A stretch of DNA of 64,000 nt, taken from NCBI GenBank assembly GCA_963846505.1, contig CAWJWD010000007.1:1-64000 (forward strand), written 5' to 3'. Shown here piece after piece: positions 50,106 to 58,344 of the stretch (the first letter of the stretch is position 1; each line of letters starts with the position of its first letter). The DNA comes from JACVRW01 sp963846505. GTDB lineage: Bacteria > Actinomycetota > Thermoleophilia > Solirubrobacterales > Thermoleophilaceae. The notes under the pieces are model-generated. The model was not told the DNA's origin and did not search any database. It saw only the letters and a list, made by a program, of their open reading frames with translations. The translations under genes were made by a program, and so were the position numbers.

Positions 50106-50870
50106 GTGGTGTCGCTACTGGGCATGAGCGGGGCGATCGCCGGTGTCGCGCTGCGGCCGGTGGCCGTAGGCGTGTCGATCGGCCTGCGTGCCGAGCGCGA
50201 ACTGCGCGGTGTGGTGGGACGCCGTGCCCAGGCGGCCATGCTCGTTGTGCTCGACGCGCTGCTGGCCTCGCCGGTGGCCGGCGAGGCGGTCGACCGCCTG
50301 CTCGAGAGCGAGCCGGCGCGCAGGGCCGTCAGCGGTGCGCTGGCAGGGCCGCTGGTGGAGGCCACGGCGCGCGACCTCGTGCACTACGGCGTACTGGAGC
50401 GGGTGGCCGACGAGCTGCTGGCGGGGGAGACCGTCGACGGCGTGCTCGCGCGGGCGCAGGCGGCGGACGTCCCGCGCCGGGTCGCCGACCGCCTGCTCGC
50501 CGACGGCGTGCTCGAGCAGACCGTCGCGCGCGTGCTGGAGGGGCCGGAGCTGGAGCGCGTCGTGGAGTCGGCGCTCGACAGCGCGGCGATGGAGCGGCTG
50601 GTCGTGCGCGTGCTCGAGAGCCGGCTCCTGAACGAGGCCGTCGAGCGGCTGTTGCAGACCGACGAGCTGTGGCTGATGGTGGACGAGATCGCCCGCAGTC
50701 CCTCTGTCACCGAGGCGATCACGCGTCAGAGCGTGGGCTTCGTGGACGAGGTGGCCGGTGGCGTGCGTACCCGCTCGCGCAAGGTCGACGACCGGATCGA
50801 GTCGCGCGTCCGACGGGCGCTCGGGCGCAAGCAGCGGGTGCCCGCCGTCGAGGACGTGGAGGGATCGTGA
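50106..50870 (+). CDS. Helical repeat protein of unknown function preceding an RDD gene
   Basis: The 254-residue protein is almost wholly alpha-helical, with repeating units of the form LLESEPARRAV, LLAGETVDGVLARAQ, LLADGVLEQTVARVLEGPELERVVESAL, RVLESRLLNEAVERLLQTDELW. No cysteine or catalytic motif is visible. The repeats suggest an amphipathic helical scaffold. GGGAG seven bases before the GTG at 50106 sets the start. Its stop overlaps the start of the RDD gene, so the two products may work together in the membrane. Confidence 0.75.
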   Translation: MVSLLGMSGAIAGVALRPVAVGVSIGLRAERELRGVVGRRAQAAMLVVLDALLASPVAGEAVDRLLESEPARRAVSGALAGPLVEATARDLVHYGVLERVADELLAGETVDGVLARAQAADVPRRVADRLLADGVLEQTVARVLEGPELERVVESALDSAAMERLVVRVLESRLLNEAVERLLQTDELWLMVDEIARSPSVTEAITRQSVGFVDEVAGGVRTRSRKVDDRIESRVRRALGRKQRVPAVEDVEGS

Positions 50871-51400
50871 GCGACGCCGCTCACCGGCCGACTCCCCCGG
50901 CGATCGCGGCGGCGGCTGCCGCCCATGCCGACGCGCCCGTCGACGCCGCGCAACTCGAGTACGAGGGCCTGGTCACGCGCGCGATCGCCTTCGCCCTCGA
51001 CGCCGCGCTGATCAACGTCGTGGCGATCGTGGTCGGCGCCGCCGTCGGGCTGTCGCTGTCGGTGCTGTCGGTGCCGAGCGAGGTCGAGGCGGTGCTGTTG
51101 GGAATCGGCGGCGTCGTATACCTGCTCTGGTCGGTCCTCTACTTCGTCACCTTCTGGTCGACCACCGGGCAGACGCCGGGCAACCGCCTGCTCGGCATCC
51201 GCGTCTGCCGCGCCGAGGACGGCGGCGTGCTGCGCCCAGCTCGCGCGCTCGTGCGCCTGGCCGCGCTGACGCTGGCTGCGATCCCGCTGTTCGCCGGCTT
51301 CCTGCCGATCCTCGTCGACGACCGGCGGCGCGGGCTCCACGACATGCTCGCCGGAACGATCGTCGTGGGGGCGCCGGCACGCGGCGACGGTCGCGCGTAG
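50867..51400 (+). CDS. RDD-family membrane protein
   Basis: The 177-residue protein has three to four membrane helices. The RDD features are GLVTRAIAFALDAALIN with the Arg-Asp positions, FWSTTGQTPGNRLLGIRV, and the late ILVDDRRRGLHDMLAGTIVV. Some RDD proteins transport ions or help survival in salt or pH stress. A sodium/proton antiporter gene follows 60 bases downstream, which fits such a role. Confidence 0.88.
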   Translation: MSDAAHRPTPPAIAAAAAAHADAPVDAAQLEYEGLVTRAIAFALDAALINVVAIVVGAAVGLSLSVLSVPSEVEAVLLGIGGVVYLLWSVLYFVTFWSTTGQTPGNRLLGIRVCRAEDGGVLRPARALVRLAALTLAAIPLFAGFLPILVDDRRRGLHDMLAGTIVVGAPARGDGRA

Positions 51401-51460
51401 GTACCGAGCGCCGTCGACCACGCTGCACCACGCTTCGCTCGCTGATAGATCAAGGGCCGC

Positions 51461-53047
51461 ATGAACGAGCTCGGCGAGGTTCTGCTCGGTTTGATGGTCG
51501 CGGTCGTGGCGCTCACGATCGTGGCGCGCGCGATCAACATCCCGTACCCGATCCTGCTCGTGCTCGGTGGCCTGGTGATCGGCGCCATCCCCGGGATCCC
51601 GGACGTGGAGCTCGAGCCGGACCTCGTGCTGGTGCTGTTCCTGCCACCGCTGCTGTACTCGGCGGCGTTCTTCTCCTCGCTGCGCGACCTGCGCGCGAAC
51701 CTGCGCGCGATCTCGATGCTGTCGATCGGGCTGGTGGCGGTGACGATGGTGGTCGTGGCGGTCGTCGCCCACGCGGTGATCGACGGGCTGCCGTGGGCGA
51801 TGGCGTTCGCGCTCGGCGCGATCGTCGCGCCCACCGACCCGCTGGCGGCGACGACGATCGCCCGCCGCCTCGGCGTCCCGCGGCGGATCGTGGCCGTGAT
51901 CGAGGGCGAGAGCCTGATCAACGACGCGACCGCCCTGGTCGCCTACCGCGTCGCGGTCGCGGCCGCGGTCGGCGGCAGCTTCTCGGCCTGGAAGGCGGGC
52001 CCGGAGTTCATCTGGACCGGTGTCGGCGGCATCCTGGTCGGTCTGGCGATCGGCTGGATCGTGTCCGAGATCCGGGCGCGGCTCGAGGACCCGCCGCTCG
52101 AGGTGACGATCTCGCTGATCACCGCCTACGCCGCCTACCTGCCGGCCGAGGCGATCCACGTGTCGGGCGTGCTGGCGGCGGTCACGACCGGCATCGTGCT
52201 CGGCTGGCGCGCGCCCGACATCGCCAATGCGACCACGCGCATGCAGGGCGTCGCGGTCTGGAACACGCTCAGCTTCGTGCTCAACGCGATCCTGTTCATC
52301 CTGATCGGGCTGCAGCTGCCGATCGTGCTCGACGCGCTCCAGGACCGCCCGACCGCGCAGCTGGCGGGCTACGCGGCCGCGATCTGCGCCGCGGTCGTGG
52401 GCACGCGCATGCTCTGGGGCTTCACGGTGCCCTACCTCACGCGCGCCCTGGACTTCCGCAACAAGCGCGTGGCGATGCGCGCGCCGTGGCAGTGGCGGGC
52501 GGTGGTCGGCTGGAGCGGCATGCGCGGTGCGGTCTCGCTCGCGGCCGCGCTGGCGCTCCCGCTCGAGACCGACGCCGGCGCTGGCCTGCCGGGTCGCGAC
52601 CTGGTGATCTTCCTGACCTTCACGGTGATCCTGTTCACGCTCGTCGTCCAGGGCCTGACGCTGCCGTACCTGATCCGGCTGCTGGGCGTCAGCGACGACG
52701 GCTCGGACGAGGTCGAGGAGGACCTGCAGGCGCGCCTGGCCGCCGCGGAGGCCGCGCTGCTGCGGATCGAGGAGCTGGCCGAGGAGGAGTGGACGCGCGA
52801 CGACACGCTCGATCGCCTGCGCCGCATGTATGGCTATCGCCAGAGCCGCTTCGCCGCCCGGCGCGACGGCGGCGACGTGGACGGCTTCGAATCCCGCTCG
52901 GAGGCCTATCAGCGGATCCTGCGGGAGATCATCAATGCGCAGCGGCGCGCGCTGGTGCGGCTGCGCAAGGAGGGCGCGATCAGCGATCAGGTGATGCGGC
53001 GCGTCGAGCGCGAGCTCGACCTGGAGGACACCCGCCTGGAGATCTAG
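51461..53047 (+). CDS. Na+/H+ antiporter, CPA1 family (NhaP-like)
   Basis: The 528-residue protein has about twelve membrane helices with the CPA1 core: FLPPLLYSAAF, LGAIVAPTDPLAATTIARRLGVP, the ion-binding GESLINDATALVAYRV with Asn-Asp, and SGMRGAVSLAAALALPL. A cytoplasmic C-terminal tail of about 130 residues is helical and highly charged. It exchanges sodium or potassium for protons. Its stop TAG is part of the -10 TAGGCT of the next gene. Confidence 0.95.
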   Translation: MNELGEVLLGLMVAVVALTIVARAINIPYPILLVLGGLVIGAIPGIPDVELEPDLVLVLFLPPLLYSAAFFSSLRDLRANLRAISMLSIGLVAVTMVVVAVVAHAVIDGLPWAMAFALGAIVAPTDPLAATTIARRLGVPRRIVAVIEGESLINDATALVAYRVAVAAAVGGSFSAWKAGPEFIWTGVGGILVGLAIGWIVSEIRARLEDPPLEVTISLITAYAAYLPAEAIHVSGVLAAVTTGIVLGWRAPDIANATTRMQGVAVWNTLSFVLNAILFILIGLQLPIVLDALQDRPTAQLAGYAAAICAAVVGTRMLWGFTVPYLTRALDFRNKRVAMRAPWQWRAVVGWSGMRGAVSLAAALALPLETDAGAGLPGRDLVIFLTFTVILFTLVVQGLTLPYLIRLLGVSDDGSDEVEEDLQARLAAAEAALLRIEELAEEEWTRDDTLDRLRRMYGYRQSRFAARRDGGDVDGFESRSEAYQRILREIINAQRRALVRLRKEGAISDQVMRRVERELDLEDTRLEI

Positions 53048-53057
53048 GCTGCTGGGC

Positions 53058-53888
53058 GTGAAGGTCTTCGTCTCGGTCGATCTCGAGGGCGTCGGCGGCG
53101 TCACCGACGTGCAGCAGCTCGAGCACGGCCGCGACTCCTACGAGCAGGCGCGGCGGCTGATGACCGCGGAGGCCAACGCGGCGATCGAGGGCGCGTTCGC
53201 GGGCGGGGCGGAGGCGGTGGTCGTCTCCGACTCGCACCACCAGGCGCGCAACCTGCTCGTCGAGGAGCTCGACCCGCGTGCGACGCTCGTGCGCGGTCGC
53301 TTCAAGCCGCGGCGCATGCTGGCGGGACTGGACGCGTCCTTCGACGCGGCGCTGTTCGTCGGCTACCACGGCCGGGCTGGCGCGCATCCGGGCGTGCTCA
53401 ACCACACCTGGCTCGGCGAGCAGGTGCTCGACGTGCGCCTGAACGGCGAGCCGGCTGGGGAGCTGCGGCTCAACGCGGCGATGGCGGGGGAGCTGGAGGT
53501 GCCGGTCGTGCTCGTGACCGGCGACGACGTGGCATGCCGGGAGGCTGCCGCGCTCGGGACCGGCGTGCGCACGGTGGCGACCAAGCGCGCGCTCGACCGG
53601 TTCGCTGGGGAGCTGCGGCATCCGCGGACGGTTGCGGAGGAGATCCGTGCCGCCGCGGAGCGGGCGGTCGTGGAGCGTGGAGAGATCCGACTCCTGCGGT
53701 TGCCGACTCCGATCGAGCTGGAGATCGACTGGAGCTCGACGCACATGGCCGCGATCTGCGCGCTCGTGCCCGGCGTCGAGCAGTCCGCGGGGCGGACGAG
53801 CGCCTACGGTGCGGCGAGCATGGCCGAGGCACTCGACGTCTTCATCGTGCTGACGACCCTCGCGGTCGCCGTCGACCAAGACTGGTGA
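53058..53888 (+). CDS. M55-family D-aminopeptidase (DppA-like)
   Basis: The 276-residue protein has the zinc ligands and blocks of DppA: FVSVDLEGVGGVT near the N-terminus, VVVSDSHHQARNLLVEEL, LFVGYHGRAGAHPGVLNHTW and VLVTGDDVACREA. DppA frees D-amino acids from small peptides in the cytoplasm, for example during wall recycling. TAGGCT seven bases before the GTG suggests a leaderless mRNA nested in the antiporter stop. Confidence 0.93.
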   Translation: MKVFVSVDLEGVGGVTDVQQLEHGRDSYEQARRLMTAEANAAIEGAFAGGAEAVVVSDSHHQARNLLVEELDPRATLVRGRFKPRRMLAGLDASFDAALFVGYHGRAGAHPGVLNHTWLGEQVLDVRLNGEPAGELRLNAAMAGELEVPVVLVTGDDVACREAAALGTGVRTVATKRALDRFAGELRHPRTVAEEIRAAAERAVVERGEIRLLRLPTPIELEIDWSSTHMAAICALVPGVEQSAGRTSAYGAASMAEALDVFIVLTTLAVAVDQDW

Positions 53889-53889
53889 G

Positions 53890-54519
53890 CTAGGCCAGAA
53901 CCGGCACGGCGTCCGAGGCGATGGCCTCGATCTGCTCCGAGGCGCGCTCGAATTCCTCGTCGGACAGCACCGGCGTGCCCTCGAAGGGCAGGTCGCGGTG
54001 CAGCTCGATCCAGGAACGACAGCCGTGGTACTCCGGCCGCACCTTGACGGTCACCGGCCGCGGGATGCGGTAGGTCCGCAGCACGATCACGTGCAGCGGG
54101 TGGCGACGCTTCCAGGCGAGCCGCTTCTCCGCGTAGTCGGGCGTCCAGATGTAGTACGGCGACAGCGCGTCGATGGCGCGCGGATCGGTGATCAGGTAGC
54201 TCGCTGCGACCTCGGCCCAGGCGCGGATGCGCACCCGGTCGGGCTGGGTGATGCCGCCGTCCTGCAGCAGCGCCTGCGCGGGCGGCTCGTCGTCGGGCCA
54301 GACACCCTCCTCGAGCGCTCTGGAGAGCTCCGGGAGGTGCGACTGACGGATCAGGTCGTTGCGCTGGTGATCGAAGGTCGGATACAGGAAGAACTGATCG
54401 TGCTCGATCTCGAAGTGCAGGTTCTCCTCGCGGATCCCGCCCTTGCGCAGCGTCAGCAGCTGCTCGCCCTCGGCGAGCGCCCGCACGGTTACGGCCCATT
54501 CCTTCAGTGCTACTGGCAT
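53890..54519 (-). CDS. DUF1802-family protein
   Basis: The 209-residue protein (PVALKEWAVTVRALAEGEQLLTLRKGGIREENLHFEIEHDQFFLYPTFDHQRNDL, ending near PVLSDEEFERASEQIEAIA) matches DUF1802, of unknown function, which resembles restriction- or nucleic-acid-handling small domains. The ATG at 54519 fits the family start; GGAGG is 13 bases upstream, a little far. A palindrome lies about 100 bases upstream. Confidence 0.85.
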   Translation of the reverse strand: MPVALKEWAVTVRALAEGEQLLTLRKGGIREENLHFEIEHDQFFLYPTFDHQRNDLIRQSHLPELSRALEEGVWPDDEPPAQALLQDGGITQPDRVRIRAWAEVAASYLITDPRAIDALSPYYIWTPDYAEKRLAWKRRHPLHVIVLRTYRIPRPVTVKVRPEYHGCRSWIELHRDLPFEGTPVLSDEEFERASEQIEAIASDAVPVLA

Positions 54520-54621
54520 AAAGAGAGAACAGCCTCCATAAGCGTCCGCGACATCGACAACCACTCTTGGGCGGACGCGCCGACATTGTTGCGAAGAAAA
54601 GCCTGCCTTTCAAGGGAAGTT

Positions 54622-54639
54622 GCGTGACGAGCGTCACGC
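54622..54639. promoter_or_regulatory. GCGTGAC/GTCACGC inverted repeat
   Basis: Seven-base arms with the spacer GAGC lie between the end of the hydroxyacid dehydrogenase gene (54674) and the start of the DUF1802 gene. It could be the terminator of the former or an operator for the latter; no T-run is present. Confidence 0.4.
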
Positions 54640-54673
54640 TCAGGCTGGCCGATTCGCACGCTGGGGCTGCGGC

Positions 54674-55561
54674 TCAGCCCCCTGTGGCGGTCTCGGCGAC
54701 CGTGATCACGGCCGCGAAGTCCTGCTCGCCCTGCCCGGCGTCGACGCCGGCGGCGTAGAGCCGCTCGGCCATGCCGGCGAGCGTCAGGTCGATGCCGAGC
54801 GCGCGCGCCTCGGCGAGGCAGTGGCGCACGTCCTTGAGCATGTGCTCGAGCTTGAACAGCGGCTCGAAGTCGCGATCGAGCATCGGCTGGGCCTTCAGCT
54901 CCATCATCGTCGAACCGCTCGAGCCGGCACGGGCGACCTGCAGGAAGCGCTCGGGGTCGACCCCGGCGGCGCGCACCATCGTCAGGGCCTCGGCCAGCGC
55001 GGCCGCGTTGATCGCGGTCACGGTGTTCGCGATCACCTTCGTCATCGCGCCGTGACCCGACGGGCCGACGTGCACGACGAGCTTGCCCATCGCCTCGAAG
55101 AGGGGGCGGGCGCGCTCGAAGTCGGCCTCGCCGCCGCCGGCCATGATCGTCAGCGTGCCGTCCTCGGCGCGCGGGCGGGAGCCCGTCACGGGCGCGTCGA
55201 CGAAGGCGATGTCCTGCTCGCCCAACCGCTCGCCGATCGCGCGTGCGGCGGTGGGGGCGATCGTCGACATGTCGATCGCCAGTCCGCCGCTGCCGATTCC
55301 CCCGGCGGCGCCGTCCTCGCCGAACAGGACCGCCTCGACCTCGGGTGCGTCGACGACCATCGAGATCACCGCGTCCGCACCGCGTGCGGCCTCGGCGGGC
55401 GAGTCGGCGACGGCGGCGCCGTGCTCGGCGGCGAAGCGCTCGGCCTTCTCGCTCGTGCGCGTCCAGACCGTCAGCTCGGTGCCGGCGCGCGCGAGGTTTG
55501 CGGCCATCGGCCAGCCCATGATCCCGAGGCCGAGGAACCCGACCCGTCCGCGTTGTCCCAT
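54674..55561 (-). CDS. NAD(P)-dependent beta-hydroxyacid dehydrogenase
   Basis: The 295-residue protein has the Rossmann start VGFLGLGIMGWPMAANLARAG, the substrate block FVDAPVTGSRPRAEDGTLTIMAGG, the catalytic lysine in GAMTKVIANTVTAINAAALAEAL, and a C-terminal helical domain ending with LEHMLKDVRHCLAEARALGI. It belongs with 3-hydroxyisobutyrate and tartronate-semialdehyde reductases. The exact substrate is not clear. AGGAGGAG before the ATG gives a secure start. Confidence 0.92.
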   Translation of the reverse strand: MGQRGRVGFLGLGIMGWPMAANLARAGTELTVWTRTSEKAERFAAEHGAAVADSPAEAARGADAVISMVVDAPEVEAVLFGEDGAAGGIGSGGLAIDMSTIAPTAARAIGERLGEQDIAFVDAPVTGSRPRAEDGTLTIMAGGGEADFERARPLFEAMGKLVVHVGPSGHGAMTKVIANTVTAINAAALAEALTMVRAAGVDPERFLQVARAGSSGSTMMELKAQPMLDRDFEPLFKLEHMLKDVRHCLAEARALGIDLTLAGMAERLYAAGVDAGQGEQDFAAVITVAETATGG

Positions 55562-55617
55562 CTCGCTCCTCCTACGTCCGTGACCGCCGACGCGTCAGAC
55601 GGTAGGCGACGGGCGAC

Positions 55618-56049
55618 TCAGGCGGCTGCGGCGGCCGAGACCTCGAGCTCTTCCTCGAGGTGCTTGTGCGACGGGCAGTACTTGCCGCCCGGCAGCGGGA
55701 CGCGCTGGCAGGCCGTGCCCTTGCGCGTGCTGGCGTGGCAGCAGACCGGGCTGCCGTCGATCGTGAGCCCGGCGCGCAGCTGGGCGTCGACGTACTCGAC
55801 GGCGAGCTCGACGTGGTGCTGGACGACGCCGTAGACGCGCAGCTGGTCGCTCATGGCGAAGAAGTGCCGGACGTCGATGAAGAGCGTGCGCACCGGCTTG
55901 GCGAAGTAGTGCCGATCCGCTGCCAGGCGCTCCATCGACAGCTCGCAGGCCCGCAGGAAGCGCTGACGGGTGAGCACGATGTCCTCCCCCCGAAATGGGG
56001 TGACGTGGGGGGCGAGATCGCGGTAGATGGAGCGGCTGAACTGATACAT
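55618..56049 (-). CDS. Small protein with DUF5763-like cysteine motif
   Basis: The 143-residue protein begins MYQFSRSIYRDLAPHV. Its last third holds CCHASTRKGTACQR followed by GGKYCPSHKHL, a C-x(3)-T-x2-G-x2-C-x(n)-G-x2-C-x2-H pattern like the small zinc-binding DUF5763 motif. The rest is helical. A GTG at 56106 is in frame but lies inside a palindrome, so the ATG at 56049 is preferred. Function unknown. Confidence 0.7.
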   Translation of the reverse strand: MYQFSRSIYRDLAPHVTPFRGEDIVLTRQRFLRACELSMERLAADRHYFAKPVRTLFIDVRHFFAMSDQLRVYGVVQHHVELAVEYVDAQLRAGLTIDGSPVCCHASTRKGTACQRVPLPGGKYCPSHKHLEEELEVSAAAAA

Positions 56050-56092
56050 CGGGGATCGCTGATAGAACAACGGATCCTGTGTTAAGGGCGTG

Positions 56093-56119
56093 TTACGACT
56101 GACCAACGGTCAGTCGTAA
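56093..56119. promoter_or_regulatory. 27-bp perfect palindrome, TetR-type operator candidate
   Basis: Arms TTACGACTGACC and GGTCAGTCGTAA are perfect inverted copies with AAC between. It stands 44 bases upstream of the preferred start of the cysteine-motif gene. TetR-family operators often look like this. No TetR gene is in the window. Confidence 0.7.
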
Positions 56120-56175
56120 ACATCATTGTCCCTCTGAAGGCTAACACCGAACTGGCTGGAAAGCCAGGACGGCGA

Positions 56176-56199
56176 AGGGGCGGCTCGAAAGCCGCCCCT
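56176..56199 (-). terminator. Hairpin after the secreted M28 peptidase
   Basis: AGGGGCGGCT and AGCCGCCCCT arms with a CGAA tetraloop lie 30 bases beyond the stop of the M28 gene. There is no T-run. Confidence 0.7.
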
Positions 56200-56229
56200 C
56201 CGGGTCGTCCGAATCCAGCCGGCCTCGGG

Positions 56230-57786
56230 CTAGCGGGCGCGCATGTGGCCCCGGTACGGAGCCGGCTTCGCGCGCTGCGCGCGCTTGGCCTTGCGGGCGA
56301 GCTTCGCCTTCTTGGCTGCGGAGCCCTGGCTCACCGTGCTCTGCGAGCGGGCGAGCGTCCAGGCCGCGTGCACTGCGGCGTCCGACTGCTCGTCCAGCGC
56401 CTGATGGCTGAGGTTGAACAGCGTGTCACACGCCTGGTGGTAGCAGGGGTCGTAGGCCAGGCCGGCGACGCCGCCGAAGATGGCCTCCTGCTCCTCGGTC
56501 TTGATCCCCTCCGCGCCGGTGAAGATGCCGCCGGCGGGAATGCCGTTGAGGATGAACTCGTTGTAGTCCGAGCGTCCGTCGAAGGCGGTCGGCTCGGTGG
56601 CCATGCCCTGCGAGCGGAAGTAGCGGTTGAACATCCGCTCGATCTCGCCCGATCCCGGCGGGCCGACCGTGCCCTCGCCGGTCGAGTTGTCGCCGTCGTA
56701 GACGAAGCGGACGAAGTTCTCCGAGGCGAGCATGTCGTAGTCGAGCATCGCCTCGACGTTCTCCGCCTCGCCGCTCTCGACCAGCTGCCGTGCGTAGGCG
56801 GTCGAGCCCACGAGCCCGGCCTCCTCGGCGCCGAAGAAGGCGAACTGGAGCCGGTTGCGCGGCTTCAGGCCCAGCTTCGAGACCTGCTCGGCCAGCTCCA
56901 GGATCGTGGAGGTGCCGGAGCCGTCGTCGTTGATGCCCGGGCCGGCCTCGACCGAGTCGAGGTGGCCGCCGACGATGATCGTGCGCTGCTTGTCGCCGCC
57001 CGGCGTATTGGCGACGACGTTGTACTCCGTGTGGGGCGTGGTGGTCGCGTCGACGGCGACGTGGACGATCACCGGCCCGCTGGCCGCCTCGCTGATCCAG
57101 GACTCGCCGACGTCGTTGCTGACCATCACGGCCGGGATGCCGATGCCGGCGGTGGAGCTGACGAACGCCGGGTCCTCACGACCCTCGCCGCCGTCGTTGA
57201 AGATGATCGCGGCGACCGCGCCGGCGGCCTTCGCCAGCTCGAACTTCTGCACGAACGTGCAGGTGCCGCGCTGCATCAGCGCGATGTTGCCGGCGGTCTC
57301 GGCGGGGAAGTCCTCTGCCTCGCAGCCGCTGGTGCCCGTGCCGGGCCCGTCCGGTGGCGGGACCTGGATGTCGCTGGTCGGCACGATCTGGGCCGTCACG
57401 TCGCCGGCGCCCGAGAACTGCGCCTCGATGAAGTCGGTGTCGACCGCGTAGGCGCGCGCGGTGGGGCTCGTCTCCTCCAGCGTCGACGGGCCGTTGAGCG
57501 TCCAGTCCGGGAAGTCGAACGGGACCTTGCGGGCGTTGTAGCCGGCGCGCTTCAGCCGGTTCATGACGTACTCGACGGTCGCGTCCTGCCCTGGCGAGAC
57601 CGCCACGCGGGTGCCGCCGTTGGCGATCGCGATGTCCTGCAGCGCACGCTCGTGCTCCAGGATCCCGTCCACGCTCACCGCCTTGCGCAGCTTCTTGGTG
57701 TTGACCTTGTCGATGGCGCTCGCGACTGGCGCCAGCGCTAGAGCGGTGACGAGCACTGCCGTCACCGCGATGAGAGTCTTTCTCAC
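56230..57786 (-). CDS. Secreted M28-family aminopeptidase with PA domain
   Basis: The 518-residue protein has a signal peptide (TLIAVTAVLVTALALAPVASA). A protease-associated domain spans about 130-240 (NIALMQRGTCTFVQKFELAKAAGAVAAIIFND). The zinc peptidase core is TIIVGGHLDSVEAGPGINDDGSGTSTILELAE, FFGAEEAGLVGS, LDYDMLAS, and the last ligand in CYHQACDTLFNLS. The C-terminus is a lysine/arginine/alanine-rich tail. It resembles aminopeptidases Y and S, secreted for peptide use. AGGAGGG upstream supports the GTG start. Confidence 0.95.
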   Translation of the reverse strand: MRKTLIAVTAVLVTALALAPVASAIDKVNTKKLRKAVSVDGILEHERALQDIAIANGGTRVAVSPGQDATVEYVMNRLKRAGYNARKVPFDFPDWTLNGPSTLEETSPTARAYAVDTDFIEAQFSGAGDVTAQIVPTSDIQVPPPDGPGTGTSGCEAEDFPAETAGNIALMQRGTCTFVQKFELAKAAGAVAAIIFNDGGEGREDPAFVSSTAGIGIPAVMVSNDVGESWISEAASGPVIVHVAVDATTTPHTEYNVVANTPGGDKQRTIIVGGHLDSVEAGPGINDDGSGTSTILELAEQVSKLGLKPRNRLQFAFFGAEEAGLVGSTAYARQLVESGEAENVEAMLDYDMLASENFVRFVYDGDNSTGEGTVGPPGSGEIERMFNRYFRSQGMATEPTAFDGRSDYNEFILNGIPAGGIFTGAEGIKTEEQEAIFGGVAGLAYDPCYHQACDTLFNLSHQALDEQSDAAVHAAWTLARSQSTVSQGSAAKKAKLARKAKRAQRAKPAPYRGHMRAR

Positions 57787-57849
57787 CCCGTCCCTCCTCG
57801 AGTAGAGATTTGCTGCGCGCTACCCGAGGCCCGAGAAGGCCAAACGACG

Positions 57850-58344
57850 TCAGTCCAGTTCGAGGTGCAGCAGCCAGTCCATGCGCCGGCGCGCGTAGAG
57901 CAGCGGCTGGCCCTCCTCGATGCGCCCGCCCTCGAGGTCGCCGATCAGCACGGTGTGGTCGTAGCGGGCGAAGTTGGCGCCCCGACGACAGCGCAGGTAT
58001 GCGAGCGTCCCGTGCAGCTCCGGCACGTCGCCGTCCCAGCCCCAGTCGAGGCGGCCGAACTTGTCCTCGCCCTTGCCGGCGAACTCCTGCGCCAGCGGCA
58101 GCTCGTCCGCGCGCAGGATGTGCACGCCGAAGCGCTCGCAACCCACGAGCGCGTCGTGGCAGCGCGAGCTGTGCGAGATCGCCAGCAGCAGCGACGGGGG
58201 ATGGGCGCTGTAGGAGGAGACCGACGTGGCGGTCAAGCCGCACGGCTGGCCGTCCGGCCGGCGCGCGGTGATCACGGCCACGCCGGAGGCGAGGCTCGCC
58301 ATCGCCTCGCCGAACAGCTCGTCGATCGTCGCGTCGTCGCTCAT
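57850..58344 (-). CDS. Flavin reductase-like domain protein
   Basis: The 164-residue protein has the split-barrel FMN fold: FGEAMASLASGVAVITARRPDGQPCGLTATSVSSYSAHPPSLLLAIS, RFGVHILRADELPLAQEFAG and the late RYDHTVLIGDLEGG. It reduces flavin for a partner monooxygenase or binds FMN as an oxidoreductase itself. Its ATG overlaps the stop of nadB (ATGA). Confidence 0.93.
   Translation of the reverse strand: MSDDATIDELFGEAMASLASGVAVITARRPDGQPCGLTATSVSSYSAHPPSLLLAISHSSRCHDALVGCERFGVHILRADELPLAQEFAGKGEDKFGRLDWGWDGDVPELHGTLAYLRCRRGANFARYDHTVLIGDLEGGRIEEGQPLLYARRRMDWLLHLELD

Noticed and set aside
52870..52900. GGCTTCGAATCCCG resembling a tRNA T-arm
   Set aside because: It lies inside the antiporter coding sequence (Gly-Phe-Glu-Ser) and no cloverleaf can be drawn around it. 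No tRNA was found in the window.
50726..53104. 792-residue open frame opposite the RDD and antiporter genes
   Set aside because: Histidine/arginine/aspartate-rich composition without any fold signal; the plus-strand genes are well supported.
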